Source: an uncultured Eubacteriales bacterium (GTDB lineage Bacteria > Bacillota > Clostridia > Oscillospirales > CAG-272). From it: DNA of 64,000 nt. A model generated the notes under the pieces. It did not search any database, had not been told where the DNA came from, and was given only the letters and a program-made list of their open reading frames with translations. The DNA is taken from NCBI GenBank assembly GCA_905210485.1, contig CAJLXA010000003.1:7787-71786 (forward strand). Direction: 5' to 3'. This document shows positions 1 through 8,392 of this stretch, in pieces. Position numbers and translations under genes: made by a program. Positions within the stretch are counted from its first letter, which is position 1, and each line of letters begins with the position of its first letter.

Positions 1-24
1 CTTTTCGTGACCGCAACATAAAAG

Positions 25-50
25 GAAGAGTGGATTCACACCCACTCTTC
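25..50 (-). terminator. Probable intrinsic terminator downstream of the CYTH gene
   Basis: A perfect 9-bp inverted repeat (25-33 with 42-50, 8-nt loop) lies 110 nt beyond the stop of the minus-strand CYTH gene. Read on the minus strand it is followed by CCTTTT. The T-run is short, so it could also terminate an unseen plus-strand gene to the left. Confidence 0.45.
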
Positions 51-158
51 TACATTCTATATTACATCATACAATAGTATAGCACGGTTTTTTGAAAAAT
101 CAAGAGTTTTTTCAAAAATATTTATAAAATAATGAAAAATTATGAATCCGCGTTGTTT

Positions 159-716
159 TTACGCATCCGAACGGCCTTTTTTCCATGCGGCAAGAAAGCG
201 GTGGTATTTGCCTGTCACCGGGCGCGAAAAATCAATACCGGCGGAGAGAACTTCTGCCGGGAGCGGCAGTGCTCCGGGCGTTTCCACCTCAATTTCATAG
301 TCGGTAAGGCCGAGATAATCGCTTTTATCCAAAGAAACAACGGAATTTCCGATGCGGAAATCGGTGCGAGCGGTCGTCAGTGTGCCGAGCGGCAGGAAAA
401 CCAGAGCCGGATCGGTTCCCGGCAACATGTCGCCGCCGATTTTTGCGGGAACGGCGTCGATCTTACGGTTATCTTCAATGGCACAGCGGATATCGCCCGC
501 TTGCTTTTGATTATGTTTATATTGCAGGGAAAGACCTTTTTCATTTTCGCGGACGCGTAAGGTGGCGCCGACGCGGGAAAGGAGAAGATCCGTCGTATCG
601 TAGTAGTGGTTTTTCTGAATATAAGAACGTCCCGGAATGGTCTTGCCGAAGAAGGTGAGAAGCCGTTCATACGTTTTACGGTCAAGCAGTGCTTTGCGTT
701 CAAATTCCTGTTCCAT
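159..716 (-). CDS. CYTH domain protein (triphosphate tunnel-type phosphatase/cyclase-like)
   Basis: This 185-residue protein has the CYTH signature ExExK at residues 4-8 (EFERK), the N-terminal strand that lines the triphosphate tunnel. Charged strands follow (RVREN, LQYKHN), and acidic EIEVE near residue 143 fits the second half of the tunnel. Bacterial members are usually divalent-metal-dependent tripolyphosphatases or related phosphohydrolases; which substrate applies cannot be read from the sequence. The length is normal for a stand-alone CYTH domain. It starts 22 nt after the SGNH gene stop, so both are probably co-transcribed. The family call is firm, the substrate is not. Confidence 0.85.
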   Translation of the reverse strand: MEQEFERKALLDRKTYERLLTFFGKTIPGRSYIQKNHYYDTTDLLLSRVGATLRVRENEKGLSLQYKHNQKQAGDIRCAIEDNRKIDAVPAKIGGDMLPGTDPALVFLPLGTLTTARTDFRIGNSVVSLDKSDYLGLTDYEIEVETPGALPLPAEVLSAGIDFSRPVTGKYHRFLAAWKKGRSDA

Positions 717-738
717 TTTCGGGTATCCTTTTTCGTTG

Positions 739-1803
739 TCAGTGAATACGGGGAAAGAGTTTTTCCCGGTCGATAAGTTTCATGATTGACATAGCCATGG
801 CATAAAAACCGAGGTCGTTCGGGTGAGTGCCGTCGACGGTGCAGGAATCAGGGCAGATTACTGCGTCGAAGAGTTCAAGGCCAGAAAGAAAATAAACGTT
901 ATCGTCGCCGTTTTTCTTCGCGGTTTCATAAGTATCGCGCACAACGCGGAGTCTGTCTTCCGATTCCTTTTCGCCGCAGTCGCGTGTCGGCCGGGAGAGC
1001 ATGAGAATCGGGATGCCGGGGTGTGCCGCGCGGATCGTACGGTAAAAGTTTGCGTGTGTGCTCTGCAATTCTTCAACGGTTCTGGCGTTGTGATCGTAAT
1101 CGAGAATGAAGAAAGACATAGAAAGACCCGCAAGATAGTCGGCCATTGCTTGTTCGCCGCGCGCGTTCCCGGAAAATCCGAAGTTGAGATAATCGGCGTC
1201 GTAGGCGCGTTCGATATAAGCCTGATACTGATTGCCGGGTCGGGAAGAGCATCCACCCTGTGTAATGGACGAACCGTAATAGACAAACGGCTTTTCAATG
1301 CTGTACGGTTTCGGTGTCTCCACGGAGGCGGTTTCGGAAAGGCCGACATACAAAGTATCTACGTCGCTGTATGTCGGAAAGTTCAGTTCAATGTCCTGCA
1401 TGACAGGTTTTTTATAAACTACGGCGCCGTAGCCGTTCGGATCTTTCTTCGGACGATAAACGCCGGCGAAAATGCCATCTGCATACACATCGAAGCCGGT
1501 GCTACCGGTGCGTGGCATATGTGGCATATCGCAATAGGATCCCATTTTGGCAAACACCGTGATATAGGGAGAATCGGTACGGAAACGCACACGACCGCCT
1601 GCCGTATTGCGGTGCAGGTCAAAAACACCTTGTGAAACTTTCATTGCCACTTCGTCTGGGAGACGCGTATAACCGCGGCCGTCATAAAAGATGCCGTGAA
1701 GCTGGAAAGGAGTCTCTTTCGGATCATACATTTTCATGCCGGCGATACGCCAGTCGGCTGCGCTGAAATTCTTGTCGATTTCTTCGATGTTAACAATTTT
1801 CAT
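739..1803 (-). CDS. SGNH/GDSL-type esterase with N-terminal accessory domain
   Basis: The protein is 354 residues long. The first 150 or so resemble the beta-sandwich that precedes some SGNH hydrolases (GxDLY type). The catalytic half begins near residue 178 with GSSITQG, a block-I variant carrying the nucleophilic Ser, continues through GFSGNARGE, and ends with DGTHPND near residue 324, which supplies the Asp and His. This family removes acetyl or other acyl groups from carbohydrates. No signal peptide is visible, so it is probably cytoplasmic. The natural substrate is unknown. The start has a purine-rich SD (CGGAG) just upstream. Confidence 0.85.
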   Translation of the reverse strand: MKIVNIEEIDKNFSAADWRIAGMKMYDPKETPFQLHGIFYDGRGYTRLPDEVAMKVSQGVFDLHRNTAGGRVRFRTDSPYITVFAKMGSYCDMPHMPRTGSTGFDVYADGIFAGVYRPKKDPNGYGAVVYKKPVMQDIELNFPTYSDVDTLYVGLSETASVETPKPYSIEKPFVYYGSSITQGGCSSRPGNQYQAYIERAYDADYLNFGFSGNARGEQAMADYLAGLSMSFFILDYDHNARTVEELQSTHANFYRTIRAAHPGIPILMLSRPTRDCGEKESEDRLRVVRDTYETAKKNGDDNVYFLSGLELFDAVICPDSCTVDGTHPNDLGFYAMAMSIMKLIDREKLFPRIH

Positions 1804-1859
1804 GATTTTTCTCCGTCGAGCAAATTTATACAGATATAAATTTATATATCAGTATAACA

Positions 1860-1888
1860 AATATAGCAGAAAAAAATCTTGCAAGCAA
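1860..1888 (-). promoter_or_regulatory. Possible SigA promoter for the SGNH-CYTH pair
   Basis: On the minus strand, TTGCTT (1883-1888) and TATATT (1860-1865) are separated by 17 nt, 57 nt upstream of the SGNH start. The -35 is poor and overlaps the candidate terminator of the preceding gene, so confidence is limited. Confidence 0.35.
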
Positions 1889-1890
1889 GA
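1870..1890 (-). terminator. Short intrinsic terminator after the metallophosphoesterase gene
   Basis: On the minus strand a TCTTG stem, CTTG loop and CAAGA stem are followed directly by seven T. The stem is only 5 bp, but position (45 nt past the stop) and T-run are right. Confidence 0.45.
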
Positions 1891-1934
1891 AAGTGTATTG
1901 CTTTGCTTTGTTACTATGTTGCGTTTTTTTGAGA

Positions 1935-3209
1935 TCACATACGGGTGTATACCGTTTTCAGCGGAACGTCACTGCGTTTGGCAAAAGCGTTGCAGGCATA
2001 AACGCAGACATCGTATGTACCCGGCGCGAGATCGGGAACAGGTTTATCAATAACTTCGCTTTGCTTTTCCAAGAAGTAATCGGTGGGGTAGGTGACGGTA
2101 TATGTTTTTCCGTCCGCACGGTTTTGAAATGTCACGGTATAGTATTTGATACAGTGGGGATAAGGTAAAAAATCCTGTGTGATGCGAAGATGGGCGGCAC
2201 CGTCATCTGCTGGTGTCACGGTAACCGACGCGGATGAGGCAAAGTCGGGAGCCGGCCATGCGTTATGCGCCTTGTCGGTATAGAGATAGGGGGTCGTTCC
2301 TTTTACAAGTCCCTCCGTGTCGATCTCCCAACGGTTAACTTCTTTGCCGGTGAAATTGTTATAACTGACGATGGTGACCTTATGGCGGCGGACGGTGATT
2401 CTTACGGACTGACTTTTCCCGAAAACATTGCCGTAATCGTTTCGGAAGTTTTCCGTGTTGTTTCCGTCAAAGCGCATATAGCCGACGGCCACGATCGGTA
2501 TGTTTACCTGTGTGTAACCGCACTGATAGATACAGGAATCGTCTTCGTTGATATTGTGGCAATGCCCCGACAGAACGATGACCTGCGGTTTTGTATGCAG
2601 CCAGTCTATGAAGCGGTCGCTGTATTGTCCGACGGTATATTTTCCCGAATAGGTGGTCGTGCCGGGAATAGGGTTATGGAGCATGACAAAAACGGGATTA
2701 TACGGATTTTCCGCAATGGCTTCTTCGGCAGCTTTCATAATAAAGGCTTCGTTCTCGTCGGATTGCGGTATTTTCCACGAGAGAATGGAAGCGCCGATAA
2801 TGTGGTAACCATTGATTTTGCTGTGAAAACGAAGTTCCTGACCAAAATATTCGGTAAAAAGGCGCTGGGCTTCTTTTGTGATTGCCGGTTCGTCGTTACA
2901 CTGCGGATATTCATGATTTCCCATCACAAAGAAGCGGGGCGTATCGGGAATATACTGTGCAAAAAGATGGTTTGTGCGGGTATAGATTTCCGTGTAGAGA
3001 CGTTCGCACACGGACTTGGCGGAAGATTCCACCTGATACACCGTGTCGCCCGTAAAAAGAAAGGCGTCTGCCGGTGGCAGTTTTTCCGTGTGAAATGCGA
3101 GAGCACGTTCGAGATTTTCGTAGCCTTCATAATGATATTCGTCAAACCATGTGACGTGGATGTCGCTCATCACCGAGAGGGTGAGGCCGTCTTTTTTATC
3201 AGGGGTCAT
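1935..3209 (-). CDS. Calcineurin-like metallophosphoesterase
   Basis: The 424-residue protein shows the metallophosphoesterase blocks in order: SDIH at residues 15-18, FTGDTV near 52-57, GNHEYP near 96-101, MLHNPIP near 176, and SGHCHN near 214. These bind a di-metal centre in phosphomonoesterases, phosphodiesterases and nucleotidases. About 150 residues after the core look beta-rich, as in proteins with an added C-terminal sandwich domain. No signal peptide is seen. It has its own promoter and a structured 5' leader. The specific phosphoester is not predictable. Confidence 0.85.
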   Translation of the reverse strand: MTPDKKDGLTLSVMSDIHVTWFDEYHYEGYENLERALAFHTEKLPPADAFLFTGDTVYQVESSAKSVCERLYTEIYTRTNHLFAQYIPDTPRFFVMGNHEYPQCNDEPAITKEAQRLFTEYFGQELRFHSKINGYHIIGASILSWKIPQSDENEAFIMKAAEEAIAENPYNPVFVMLHNPIPGTTTYSGKYTVGQYSDRFIDWLHTKPQVIVLSGHCHNINEDDSCIYQCGYTQVNIPIVAVGYMRFDGNNTENFRNDYGNVFGKSQSVRITVRRHKVTIVSYNNFTGKEVNRWEIDTEGLVKGTTPYLYTDKAHNAWPAPDFASSASVTVTPADDGAAHLRITQDFLPYPHCIKYYTVTFQNRADGKTYTVTYPTDYFLEKQSEVIDKPVPDLAPGTYDVCVYACNAFAKRSDVPLKTVYTRM

Positions 3210-3236
3210 GGATTTACCTCGTATGCTGAAGTTTTA

Positions 3237-3271
3237 CGTATGCACAAGCGCGGCGCGCTTGCCGCATACAA
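3237..3271 (-). promoter_or_regulatory. Strong hairpin at the 5' end of the metallophosphoesterase mRNA
   Basis: The arms GTATGC..CAAGCGCG and CGCGCTTG..GCATAC are complementary apart from a small internal bulge. The predicted transcript would start at the hairpin. It lacks a T-run, so it looks like a stabilising or regulatory leader structure and not a terminator. Confidence 0.4.
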
Positions 3272-3276
3272 AGAAA

Positions 3277-3305
3277 ATTATATCTTATTATATCCGGAAA
3301 TGCAA
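3277..3305 (-). promoter_or_regulatory. SigA promoter of the metallophosphoesterase gene
   Basis: On the minus strand TTGCAT (3300-3305), a 17-nt spacer and TATAAT (3277-3282). Transcription would begin near 3270, at the edge of a long hairpin (3237-3271). Confidence 0.7.
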
Positions 3306-3425
3306 GAGGTTCATTGAAAATTATTCGGAATATATTGAAGATACGATGAGAGGAAAAATACAGAGACAGCGTTGTCCGATGTGATGTATTGTATGGATAA
3401 GTATAACTTTTTGTTTTACAAATTG

Positions 3426-3890
3426 TTAGTTACTATGGATTTTTCTGCAATAAGACAAAAAGAGATCAAACTCGTCTTCCGTGAAAACGGGAATATTGCG
3501 GGAAAGGAGAAGCGCGGCGGTAATACCGTTTCCGGCGACCTTTCTTTTATTAAAGGTTCCGTCATAGATACAGCCTTTGCCGCAGGAGGGGCTGTTGCTT
3601 TTCAGAAGAGCGGCGCAACAATGGTATTGCCGATACAGACCAAGCGCATTTTCCGCTCCTCGCCGATAGGCGTCTGTACACTCTGTCCCGTCGCGGCGGA
3701 AAACGCCGCCGTTCCGTATTTCCGCCGCGGGGCGCGGGATGGGAAGGCCGCCGGAAACTTCGGGACATACGGGGATCGGTCGTATATTATATTTTTGCAA
3801 TTCATCATCCGTGAAGACGCCCTTTGCTTTCCCGTCATAGCGGCAGGGAAAACCGAGGAGACAGGCACTGATCAGAACGGGGATCTGCAT
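3426..3890 (-). CDS. DUF523 family protein
   Basis: This 154-residue protein matches the DUF523 family by its start (SACLLGFPCRYDG), the middle CPEVSGGLPIPRP and KSNSPSCG further on. Conserved Cys residues at positions 9 and 15, in CPE and in SPSCGKG suggest a metal or thiol site. The family is widespread in Firmicutes and Proteobacteria and has no proven function that I know. The length is typical. It is transcribed alone and divergently from the spoVB-like gene. Confidence 0.85.
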   Translation of the reverse strand: MQIPVLISACLLGFPCRYDGKAKGVFTDDELQKYNIRPIPVCPEVSGGLPIPRPAAEIRNGGVFRRDGTECTDAYRRGAENALGLYRQYHCCAALLKSNSPSCGKGCIYDGTFNKRKVAGNGITAALLLSRNIPVFTEDEFDLFLSYCRKIHSN

Positions 3891-3918
3891 GTTATCGCAC
3901 CTCCGCGTTTTTTATTTC

Positions 3919-3947
3919 AGTATAACGAAGAAAAAGGGGCATGTCAA
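3919..3947 (-). promoter_or_regulatory. SigA promoter of the DUF523 gene
   Basis: On the minus strand TTGACA (3942-3947), a 17-nt spacer and TATACT (3919-3924), 29 nt before the start codon. GGAGGT precedes the start at normal spacing. Confidence 0.75.
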
Positions 3948-3999
3948 TACATAGAACCGTTTTTTACGGCATAGATTTTTGTGAAAGGAATAAGACGAA

Positions 4000-5607
4000 A
4001 TGACAAAATTACAGAAATTCGTAATGAATGCGTTGGTATTGGCCGTTTCCACACTGGTTATGCGGACGGTCGGCGTGGCGTTCAACGCCTATATTTCTTC
4101 AAAAATCGGCGCGGAAGGCATGGGCCTTTTCACGCTTGTTATGAGCGTTTACGGTTTTGCCGTAACGCTGGCTACTTCGGGCATCGGTCTTGCGACTATG
4201 CGACTTGTGGCCGACGCTCTCGGAAAAGACGACATCGGTCTCAGACGTGCTTATCTGCGCCGCTGTCTGCTGTATGCGGCGTTTTTCGGAGGCTTGTCGG
4301 CTCTTCTTGTCGGCGTGTTTTCCCGTCCGATCGGTGAAAATCTTCTGGGGGACGCACGTACCGTTCCGTCGCTGCGTCTCTTTTCTTTTTCACTGTTGCC
4401 CATGGCGTTTTCAGGAGTGTTTTGCGGATATTTCAATGCCATGCGGCGATCGGCACGCAATGCCGCCGCTCAGATCTTCGATCAGACGGTACAGATTTTT
4501 CTGACGGTTTTTCTCCTTACGCTATTGCTTCCCAAAGGATTGGAATATGCCTGCATTGCGCTTGTTCTCGGCGGAACGATTTCCGAAATTCTATCCTGTC
4601 TTTTCCTGTTTGCGGAATATGAAATAGATATTCACAAGGAAAAAATCAAAACATGTGAAATGCATAAATGTGATGTTAATAGCAACAGAAAAGGACTTTT
4701 ACATAAACTTATTTGCATTTCTATGCCTGTTGCGTTCAGCGCATACGTACGGTCGGGACTTGTCACGGTGGAACATGTTCTGATTCCGCGCTGTCTGTTC
4801 CGATCCGGACAATCGAAAGAAGAGGCGCTTTCCTCGTACGGCGCTTTGCACGGTATGGCTATTCCTATCCTTTTGTATCCGGCGGCTATACTCTCGTCTT
4901 TTACCGGTCTTTTGCTTCCCGAAACAGCGGAAAGTCTGTCCCGGGGAGAGAAGAGGCGAATCCGTTATATTACGGAGCGCGCGCTGTCTTTTGCATTTTT
5001 CTTTTCCGTTACGGCGGCCGGGGCAATGTTTTTGCTCGCCGACGAACTTGGGGCGCTTATTTATCACAACAGCGAAGTTTCTTTTTATGTGATGTGTCTT
5101 GTTCCGCTTGTCCCCGTCATGTATCTGGACACGACGGTGGATAATATTCTGAAGGGAATCGGCGAACAATTCTATTGCATGTGTGTAAATGTAGCGGACG
5201 CGGCGGCTTCCGTCATTCTGGTGTTGATTTTTCTGCCGAAATACGGCGCGGTCGGTTATGTGGCGGTGCTTCTTATTTCCGAAGTTTTCAATTTTTCGCT
5301 CAGTATCGCGCGCCTGTACCGGCGTGTGCATTTTTCATTCGGTCTTTTCCGCGATTTTCTGCTTCCGCTTCTTCTGACCGTCGCTTCCGTGCTTTGCAGT
5401 TCGCTTGTTTTTGCACCGTTTGCGATGACAGCGGGAAATTCGCTCCTGAAATGCGGCCTGTTCTTTCTGCTCTCGCTTTTGTTTTACGTCGGTTTCGGCG
5501 TTCTCGGACGCGAAAGAAGAGATTTTCTTCTTCGCGCATGGCCGTTGCGTGGAAAAAAATCCGGCTCCGACGTTCCGCCACTTGACAAAGCGCATAATAT
5601 CATGTAA
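4000..5607 (+). CDS. SpoVB-like polysaccharide/lipid II flippase family membrane protein
   Basis: The 535-residue protein has about 14 hydrophobic segments and the start typical of Clostridia SpoVB/MurJ-type transporters of the MATE/MOP superfamily (TLVMRTVGVAFNAYIS, then GAEGMGLFTLV). Family members move undecaprenyl-linked precursors across the membrane; SpoVB is needed for spore cortex synthesis. A hydrophilic loop near residues 208-235 divides two six- to seven-helix halves. The SD (GAAAGGA) lies 11-16 nt before the ATG. The next gene's promoter overlaps its stop codon. It could serve vegetative wall or exopolysaccharide export instead of sporulation. Confidence 0.8.
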   Translation: MTKLQKFVMNALVLAVSTLVMRTVGVAFNAYISSKIGAEGMGLFTLVMSVYGFAVTLATSGIGLATMRLVADALGKDDIGLRRAYLRRCLLYAAFFGGLSALLVGVFSRPIGENLLGDARTVPSLRLFSFSLLPMAFSGVFCGYFNAMRRSARNAAAQIFDQTVQIFLTVFLLTLLLPKGLEYACIALVLGGTISEILSCLFLFAEYEIDIHKEKIKTCEMHKCDVNSNRKGLLHKLICISMPVAFSAYVRSGLVTVEHVLIPRCLFRSGQSKEEALSSYGALHGMAIPILLYPAAILSSFTGLLLPETAESLSRGEKRRIRYITERALSFAFFFSVTAAGAMFLLADELGALIYHNSEVSFYVMCLVPLVPVMYLDTTVDNILKGIGEQFYCMCVNVADAAASVILVLIFLPKYGAVGYVAVLLISEVFNFSLSIARLYRRVHFSFGLFRDFLLPLLLTVASVLCSSLVFAPFAMTAGNSLLKCGLFFLLSLLFYVGFGVLGRERRDFLLRAWPLRGKKSGSDVPPLDKAHNIM

Positions 5608-5610
5608 AAT
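5582..5610 (+). promoter_or_regulatory. SigA promoter of the DUF512/der/obg unit with flanking inverted repeat
   Basis: TTGACA (5582-5587), 17-nt spacer, TAAAAT (5605-5610). The promoter overlaps the last codons of the spoVB-like gene. A perfect 9-bp inverted repeat (ATAATATCA at 5594-5602, TGATATTAT at 5622-5630) brackets the -10 and could be an operator. Confidence 0.65.
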
Positions 5611-5707
5611 AATATAATATGTGATATTATGACGTTTTGTGCGCGACAGGCAAAAAGCGCCCAGGCGATTCCCGCATGGCGCGGCAATCGGGAAAGGACG
5701 GTTTGTA

Positions 5708-7024
5708 ATGGTAAAAATCACCGGCGTTGAACCGTGTTCCCGCGCCGAAAAAGCGGGTATACTGCCCGGAGATATTCTTTTGTCGGTGAACGGTAACGAA
5801 ATCGCCGACGTTCTTGACTATCGTTATTACCTTGCGGAAGAACGCGTGACGCTTTCCGTAAAACGGGGAAACGAAGAAATCGGCGTTACCATCAAAAAGG
5901 ATATGTACGACGATATCGGCCTTGATTTCGAGACGCCGCTGATGGATAAAAAGCATGCTTGCGCGAACAGGTGCATTTTCTGCTTTATTGATCAGTTGCC
6001 GGACGGCTTACGTCCCACGCTCTATTTCAAGGACGACGACTCCCGCCTTTCGTTTCTGCACGGAAACTATATCACCCTGACCAATCTGTTTGATAAAGAT
6101 ATTGACCGCATCATCAAAATGCGCTTTTCACCGATCAATATATCGGTGCATACGACGAACCCCGAACTGCGCGTTCGTATGATGAAAAACCGCCGCGCCG
6201 GCGAAGTTCTCGATTACATTCGACGTATTGCGGAGGCCGGCCTCTCCATTCACGCGCAGATCGTGCTGTGCAAAGGTTGGAACGACGGCGGAGAACTTTT
6301 GCGGACGATGAACGACCTTGCGCGGTATCATGAAGCGATCGACAGCGTGTCGGTCGTGCCGGCAGGGTTGACAAAATTCCGTCAGAATCTGACGCCGCTT
6401 GAAACCTTTTCGCCTGCCGAATGCGCCGATGTGATCGCTACCGTGCGCGATTTCGGAGACGGCATGATAAAGAAATGCGGCCGCCGTATCTTTGCCTGCG
6501 CCGACGAGTTTTATGTAAAGGCAGGACTGCCGCTCCCCGACGCTTCCTATTATGAGGATTATCCGCAGATCGAAAACGGCGTGGGCATGATGACCTCGAT
6601 GAAAGACGAGTTTGACGACGCTTTGGATATCGCAAAGGATACGCCGGAACTTCATACTGTGTCCCGCACCGTTTCTTTGGCGACGGGCATGGCGGCATAT
6701 CGGTATTTTACCGTGCTTTCGGAAAAAGTACACACGGCTTTCCCGAAAATTACGATACACGTATACGGCATCGTCAATCACTTTTTCGGTGAAGAAGTCA
6801 CGGTAGCGGGGCTTCTGACGGGGAAAGATTATAAAGAGCAGTTGAGGGACAAGCCGCTCGGCGAAGCGCTTCTCATCAGCAAAAATTCCGCACGGAACGA
6901 CGAGGGATTGTTCCTTTGTGGTATGACGGTGAAGGAGCTGGCGGCGGCGCTCGGTGTACCGGTTGTTCTGGTGGAGTCCGACGGTTATGCGGTTCTTGAG
7001 GCGATATTCGGCCGGACAATATAA
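5708..7024 (+). CDS. DUF512 family protein with PDZ and radical-SAM-like Fe-S domains
   Basis: I place the start at the ATG at 5708 because GGAAAGGA sits 9 nt upstream; an earlier in-frame start at 5639 has no SD. The 438-residue product begins with a PDZ-like domain (residues 1-60, KAGILPGDILLSVNG) and continues with a radical-SAM-like cluster motif CANRCIFCFIDQLP (CxxxCxFC). The C-terminal DUF512 domain follows from about residue 250. The family is common in Clostridia and cyanobacteria and may handle Fe-S or cofactor chemistry; its reaction is not established. The gene leads a unit with der and obg, so a link to ribosome or envelope assembly is possible but inferred. Confidence 0.85.
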   Translation: MVKITGVEPCSRAEKAGILPGDILLSVNGNEIADVLDYRYYLAEERVTLSVKRGNEEIGVTIKKDMYDDIGLDFETPLMDKKHACANRCIFCFIDQLPDGLRPTLYFKDDDSRLSFLHGNYITLTNLFDKDIDRIIKMRFSPINISVHTTNPELRVRMMKNRRAGEVLDYIRRIAEAGLSIHAQIVLCKGWNDGGELLRTMNDLARYHEAIDSVSVVPAGLTKFRQNLTPLETFSPAECADVIATVRDFGDGMIKKCGRRIFACADEFYVKAGLPLPDASYYEDYPQIENGVGMMTSMKDEFDDALDIAKDTPELHTVSRTVSLATGMAAYRYFTVLSEKVHTAFPKITIHVYGIVNHFFGEEVTVAGLLTGKDYKEQLRDKPLGEALLISKNSARNDEGLFLCGMTVKELAAALGVPVVLVESDGYAVLEAIFGRTI

Positions 7025-7053
7025 AGAGATCCCTTAGGAAAGAGAGGACAAAG

Positions 7054-8391
7054 ATGTCAAAACCTGTTATTGCGATTGTCGGCAGACCGAATGTCGGCAA
7101 ATCCACATTGTTCAATAAACTGATCGGCGAACGCCGTTCCATTGTCGAAGATACGCCGGGTGTGACGCGCGACCGTATTTACGGGGAAGGCGAATGGTGC
7201 GGTAAACGTTTTATTCTGATTGATACGGGCGGTATTGAGCCGAAAACCGACAATGTGATCCTGCGCCAGATGAAAGATCAGGCGGAGATTGCCATACGCA
7301 CAGCCGATGTGATTCTTTTCCTGTGCGACGTCAACGCGGGACTTCTGGCAGACGACCGCGAAATTGCCGTTATGCTGAAAAAAAGCGGAAAACCCGTCAT
7401 TCCGTGCATCAATAAAGCCGACCGCGTCGGAGAACCGCCGCTTTCGTTTTACGAATTCTATGAATTGGGATTTGATGAAGAACCGATGGCGATTTCCGCG
7501 CTTCACGGCAGCGGCAGCGGCGATCTGCTTGACCGTATTTTTGAAAAACTGCCCGAACAAACGGAAGAAGAGGCGGACGACGGAACAATCAACGTGGCGG
7601 TCATCGGGAAACCGAATGCCGGAAAATCTTCGATCATCAACCGTATGGTCGGCGAAAAGCGGCTCATTGTTTCGGATATTGCCGGAACGACGCGCGACGC
7701 GGTGGATACGCGGGTGGAAAATGCCTACGGTGTGTTCAATTTTATAGATACCGCGGGAATCCGCCGCCGCAGTAAAGTGGAAGACCGCATTGAGAAATTC
7801 AGCGTGCTCCGCGCGCATATGGCTGTGGAACGCGCAGATGTCTGTATTCTGCTGATCGACGGCAGTGAGGGCATCACGGAGCAGGACGAGCATATCGCCG
7901 GCATCGCGCACGACGCCGGGAAATGCGTTATCATCGCGGTGAATAAATGGGATCTTGTCGAGAAAGACAACAATACGGTGAAGGAATTTACCGACCGTAT
8001 CCGGACGGCGCTTGCTTATATGCCGTATGCTCCCATCGTTTTTCTCTCTGCTCTTACGGGTCAGCGTGTGACGAATCTTTATCAATTGATCACCGAAGTT
8101 TACGCAGAAGCGCGTAAACGCGTTACGACCGGCGTTCTGAACGATCTTCTGAACGACGCTATGACGCGTGTGCAACCGCCATCCGACAAAGGACGTCGGC
8201 TGAAGATTTATTATATGACGCAATCGGCCGTAACGCCGCCGACTTTCGTTATTTTCTGTAACAGTGCGGAACTGTTCCATTTTTCCTATCAGCGTTATAT
8301 TGAAAACTGCCTGCGCGAAACTTTCGGATTCAAAGGTACACCGGTGAAAATCGTCGTGCGTCAGCGCGGAGAAAAGGATGGCGGCGTGTAA
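7054..8391 (+). CDS. der: GTPase Der (EngA), ribosome assembly
   Basis: Der is a two-G-domain GTPase needed for 50S subunit maturation. The 445-residue protein shows both domains: G1 motif GRPNVGKSTLFN (residues 8-19), DTGG and NKAD in the first, then GKPNAGKSSIIN near 187, DTAG near 232 and NKWD near 297 in the second. A C-terminal KH-like domain ends the protein (KIVVRQRG). Length is standard. An SD (AGAGAGGA) precedes the ATG, 29 nt after the DUF512 gene, and the end nearly abuts obg. Confidence 0.97.
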   Translation: MSKPVIAIVGRPNVGKSTLFNKLIGERRSIVEDTPGVTRDRIYGEGEWCGKRFILIDTGGIEPKTDNVILRQMKDQAEIAIRTADVILFLCDVNAGLLADDREIAVMLKKSGKPVIPCINKADRVGEPPLSFYEFYELGFDEEPMAISALHGSGSGDLLDRIFEKLPEQTEEEADDGTINVAVIGKPNAGKSSIINRMVGEKRLIVSDIAGTTRDAVDTRVENAYGVFNFIDTAGIRRRSKVEDRIEKFSVLRAHMAVERADVCILLIDGSEGITEQDEHIAGIAHDAGKCVIIAVNKWDLVEKDNNTVKEFTDRIRTALAYMPYAPIVFLSALTGQRVTNLYQLITEVYAEARKRVTTGVLNDLLNDAMTRVQPPSDKGRRLKIYYMTQSAVTPPTFVIFCNSAELFHFSYQRYIENCLRETFGFKGTPVKIVVRQRGEKDGGV

Positions 8392-8392
8392 T

